A DNA stretch of 64,000 nucleotides, from assembly GCF_000017545.1 (NCBI RefSeq), contig NC_009718.1:1884942-1948941 (forward strand), given 5' to 3'. Of this stretch, positions 62,693 through 64,000 are shown piece by piece. Positions within the stretch are counted from its first letter, which is position 1. Each line of letters starts with the position of its first letter. The notes beneath the pieces were generated by a model. The model was not told the origin of the DNA and ran no database searches. It worked only from the letters and a program-made list of their open reading frames with translations. This DNA is from Fervidobacterium nodosum Rt17-B1 (GTDB lineage Bacteria > Thermotogota > Thermotogae > Thermotogales > Fervidobacteriaceae). The translations under genes were made by a program, and so were the position numbers.

Positions 62693-63529
62693 TTATGAAA
62701 GAATTTTTGCTGCTGCACAAATATAGGTCATTGCAAGAAGAGCTTCAAATATTACTTTATAGTCTTCGTGAATTATCCTTACCTTTCTTCCATCTAATCT
62801 TTCTACAAGTGGCATAGAAGAAACTAAATCAGCTCTAAGTGTATCTGAAAACTCAACAATCATTTCAATCGGTTTTTTGAAGCCGAATATATCAAACTCA
62901 CTTTTTTCTCTTTGGATAAGTGCTTTTGCATTCTCTTCAAGTTCGGTTAGTAAGTCTTTCATCGGTCTCATAACGGCACTATGCCTACCTATTGACTCTT
63001 TTGTAACAGAATACAAAGCCTTTGGAATGTATTTTTTCGTTTGCTGAACAACTTTGTCATCTCCAACGATACAACCTACGGGTACGTTATACAAACCACC
63101 GAATGCAGCATTTATGAGCGCTTCATTCATTTCCAAACCATTTATCCACAAATTGTGTATAGACGAACTTGAATAAGTATGGTCCATGTTTGCACTTTCA
63201 GTGCCAATACCTGCATGATAACCAAAGAAAACAATGTAATCAAATGATTCATCTATGCCGTACATCATGTAATATCTTCTTATTCCGCCGCTAACCAAGT
63301 TTACATTTGGAAATTCTGAAGTGATTTCCCAAGGAATATTGTCGCCTGAGGCGTGGGAATCAACAAGAAGTATCTCTGAATTTCCAAGACCGTTTAAAAA
63401 CGCTCTGAGTTGTTTTAACATATATTCTCTTTTGTAATCCGCTGATCTTTTGTCTACATCTGACCAATTTGTAATACCGGCTAATCCTTCAAAGTCAAAT
63501 GATATAAATATTTTTTTATTTCTGCTCAT
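62693..63529 (-). CDS. M55-family D-aminopeptidase (DppA-like)
   Basis: 278 residues. Zinc peptidase that releases D-amino acids from D-Ala-containing peptides, or general N-terminal residues in some homologues. N-terminal metal motif FISFDFEGLAGI with Asp and Glu, later LLVDSHASGDNI with the Asp-His pair, YIVFFGYHAG with a His, and MDHTYSSSSIHNLWING near the active site. No signal peptide. RBS GGGGGAAGG, ATG start; first gene of the peptide/amino-acid catabolic unit. Confidence 0.92.
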   Translation of the reverse strand: MSRNKKIFISFDFEGLAGITNWSDVDKRSADYKREYMLKQLRAFLNGLGNSEILLVDSHASGDNIPWEITSEFPNVNLVSGGIRRYYMMYGIDESFDYIVFFGYHAGIGTESANMDHTYSSSSIHNLWINGLEMNEALINAAFGGLYNVPVGCIVGDDKVVQQTKKYIPKALYSVTKESIGRHSAVMRPMKDLLTELEENAKALIQREKSEFDIFGFKKPIEMIVEFSDTLRADLVSSMPLVERLDGRKVRIIHEDYKVIFEALLAMTYICAAAKILS

Positions 63530-63585
63530 ATCCTTCCCCCGCTTTTTGAGAAAAATAATAGAAATAATTTTTCATTACAAAAAAT

Positions 63586-63591
63586 ATTATA
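63586..63591 (-). promoter_or_regulatory. Putative promoter -10 for dppA-ptb-arcC
   Basis: A perfect minus-strand TATAAT about 57 nt upstream of the dppA start. The -35 region (about 16 bases further, TTTAAT) is weak. Confidence 0.45.
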
Positions 63592-64000
63592 ATCTCTTAT
63601 GTGAAAAATTAAAGTATTGCATTTTTTCAAAAGAAAAAGCATACATGCGCATACTTAAGATTTTTTTAACCACGTTTATTAGTTTTGAAGTCTTTATTTT
63701 TTTTCTGTTACTTGTAAATCTTTAGAAGTGCTTTTTTAGAAAATTAAAAATTCTAAAAGATTAAATTTGGGGACTTCTATTGAATTTTTTCTCATTTAAA
63801 ACTAAAGGTAACATATTGTCATAAATTAGTATCACTCTGAAAAATATCATTTAGATGTTAACATAAACTTTGACTTGATTTTTAACATAGACCTGTGAGA
63901 TAATACATATTGCTCTCTCCCAAATATAACTTTTTTCTCTTTATAATTATCTACCTATATATGTTTATGTCCAATATCTTACGCTAATGGCAGCCCACAG
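63592..64000. other. Non-coding AT-rich end of the window with an outward promoter
   Basis: No reading frame with a ribosome binding site is seen. A plus-strand promoter fits well at 63875-63904: TTGATT, an 18-base spacer and GATAAT with TG one base before it. Its predicted transcript starts near 63911 and leaves the window within 90 bases. A 26-codon hydrophobic frame at 63644-63724 has no RBS. Confidence 0.5.

Noticed and set aside
62242..62817. 191-codon plus-strand open frame over ptb and dppA
   Set aside because: Antisense of two conserved enzymes; no start signal.
63644..63724. 26-codon hydrophobic peptide on the plus strand
   Set aside because: No ribosome binding site before the ATG and no promoter nearby; hydrophobic short frames are expected by chance in AT-rich DNA.
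1..64000. CRISPR arrays, insertion sequences, prophage or rRNA
   Set aside because: No regularly spaced repeats, transposase, integrase, phage structural genes or rRNA-like sequence were seen on either strand.

Overview
The window looks like chromosomal DNA of an anaerobic, thermophilic member of the Thermotogota, most likely Fervidobacterium or a close relative. This is inferred from protein character: an Mbx-type ion-pumping oxidoreductase cluster in the order known from Thermotogales and Pyrococcus, a short Mfd, a large insertion in RpoC, ferredoxin- and peptide-based fermentation genes, AT-rich DNA, and frequent GTG/TTG starts behind strong GGAGG ribosome binding sites. No database search was possible, so the genus is a guess. 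There is no phage, plasmid, insertion sequence, rRNA or CRISPR array.

Layout. 1-2.2 kb (minus): 5' part of a GH13 glycosidase, murD and tRNA-Pro(GGG). 2.3-6.4 kb: a family 5 solute-binding protein, a VapBC-type toxin-antitoxin pair bracketed by two copies of one terminator hairpin, a cold-shock protein, a DNA glycosylase, and the broken 3' end of a livF-like gene. 6.4-17.8 kb (minus): one long operon, mbxABCDFGHH'MJKLN plus a rubrerythrin-like gene, behind a single promoter flanked by two copies of a palindromic operator. MbxN is fused to an NfnB/GltD-like flavoprotein. 18-19.9 kb: a 5'-nucleotidase gene broken by a 35-bp tandem duplication. 20-25.7 kb (minus): a six-gene operon with a carboxyltransferase, an AcpS-FolK fusion, a small unknown, methylmalonyl-CoA mutase and PdxST.

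25.9-44.2 kb (plus): a run of about 20 tightly packed genes for tRNA modification (tmcAL, mnmA), repair (mfd), translation (prfB), division (minD, minE), secretion (ftsY), purine salvage (hpt) and envelope proteins (lipoproteins, a LysM/3D protein, an LCP protein). Then come tRNA-Leu(CAG), tagA, rsmG, a frameshifted Gfo/Idh oxidoreductase and queD. 47.4-60.6 kb (minus): rsmH-ftsL-PBP, an L10-leader attenuator, rplJ-rplL, an attenuator, rpoB, a hairpin and rpoC. 60.7-63.5 kb (minus): dppA-ptb-arcC, fitting peptide and amino-acid fermentation. The last 470 bases carry no gene but contain a promoter pointing out of the window.

The points most worth a second look are the MbxN-flavoprotein fusion and its twin operators, the reversible-looking 35-bp duplication in the nucleotidase gene, the duplicated terminator around the toxin-antitoxin module, the AcpS-FolK fusion, and the livF remnant that supplies the end of the glycosylase reading frame.
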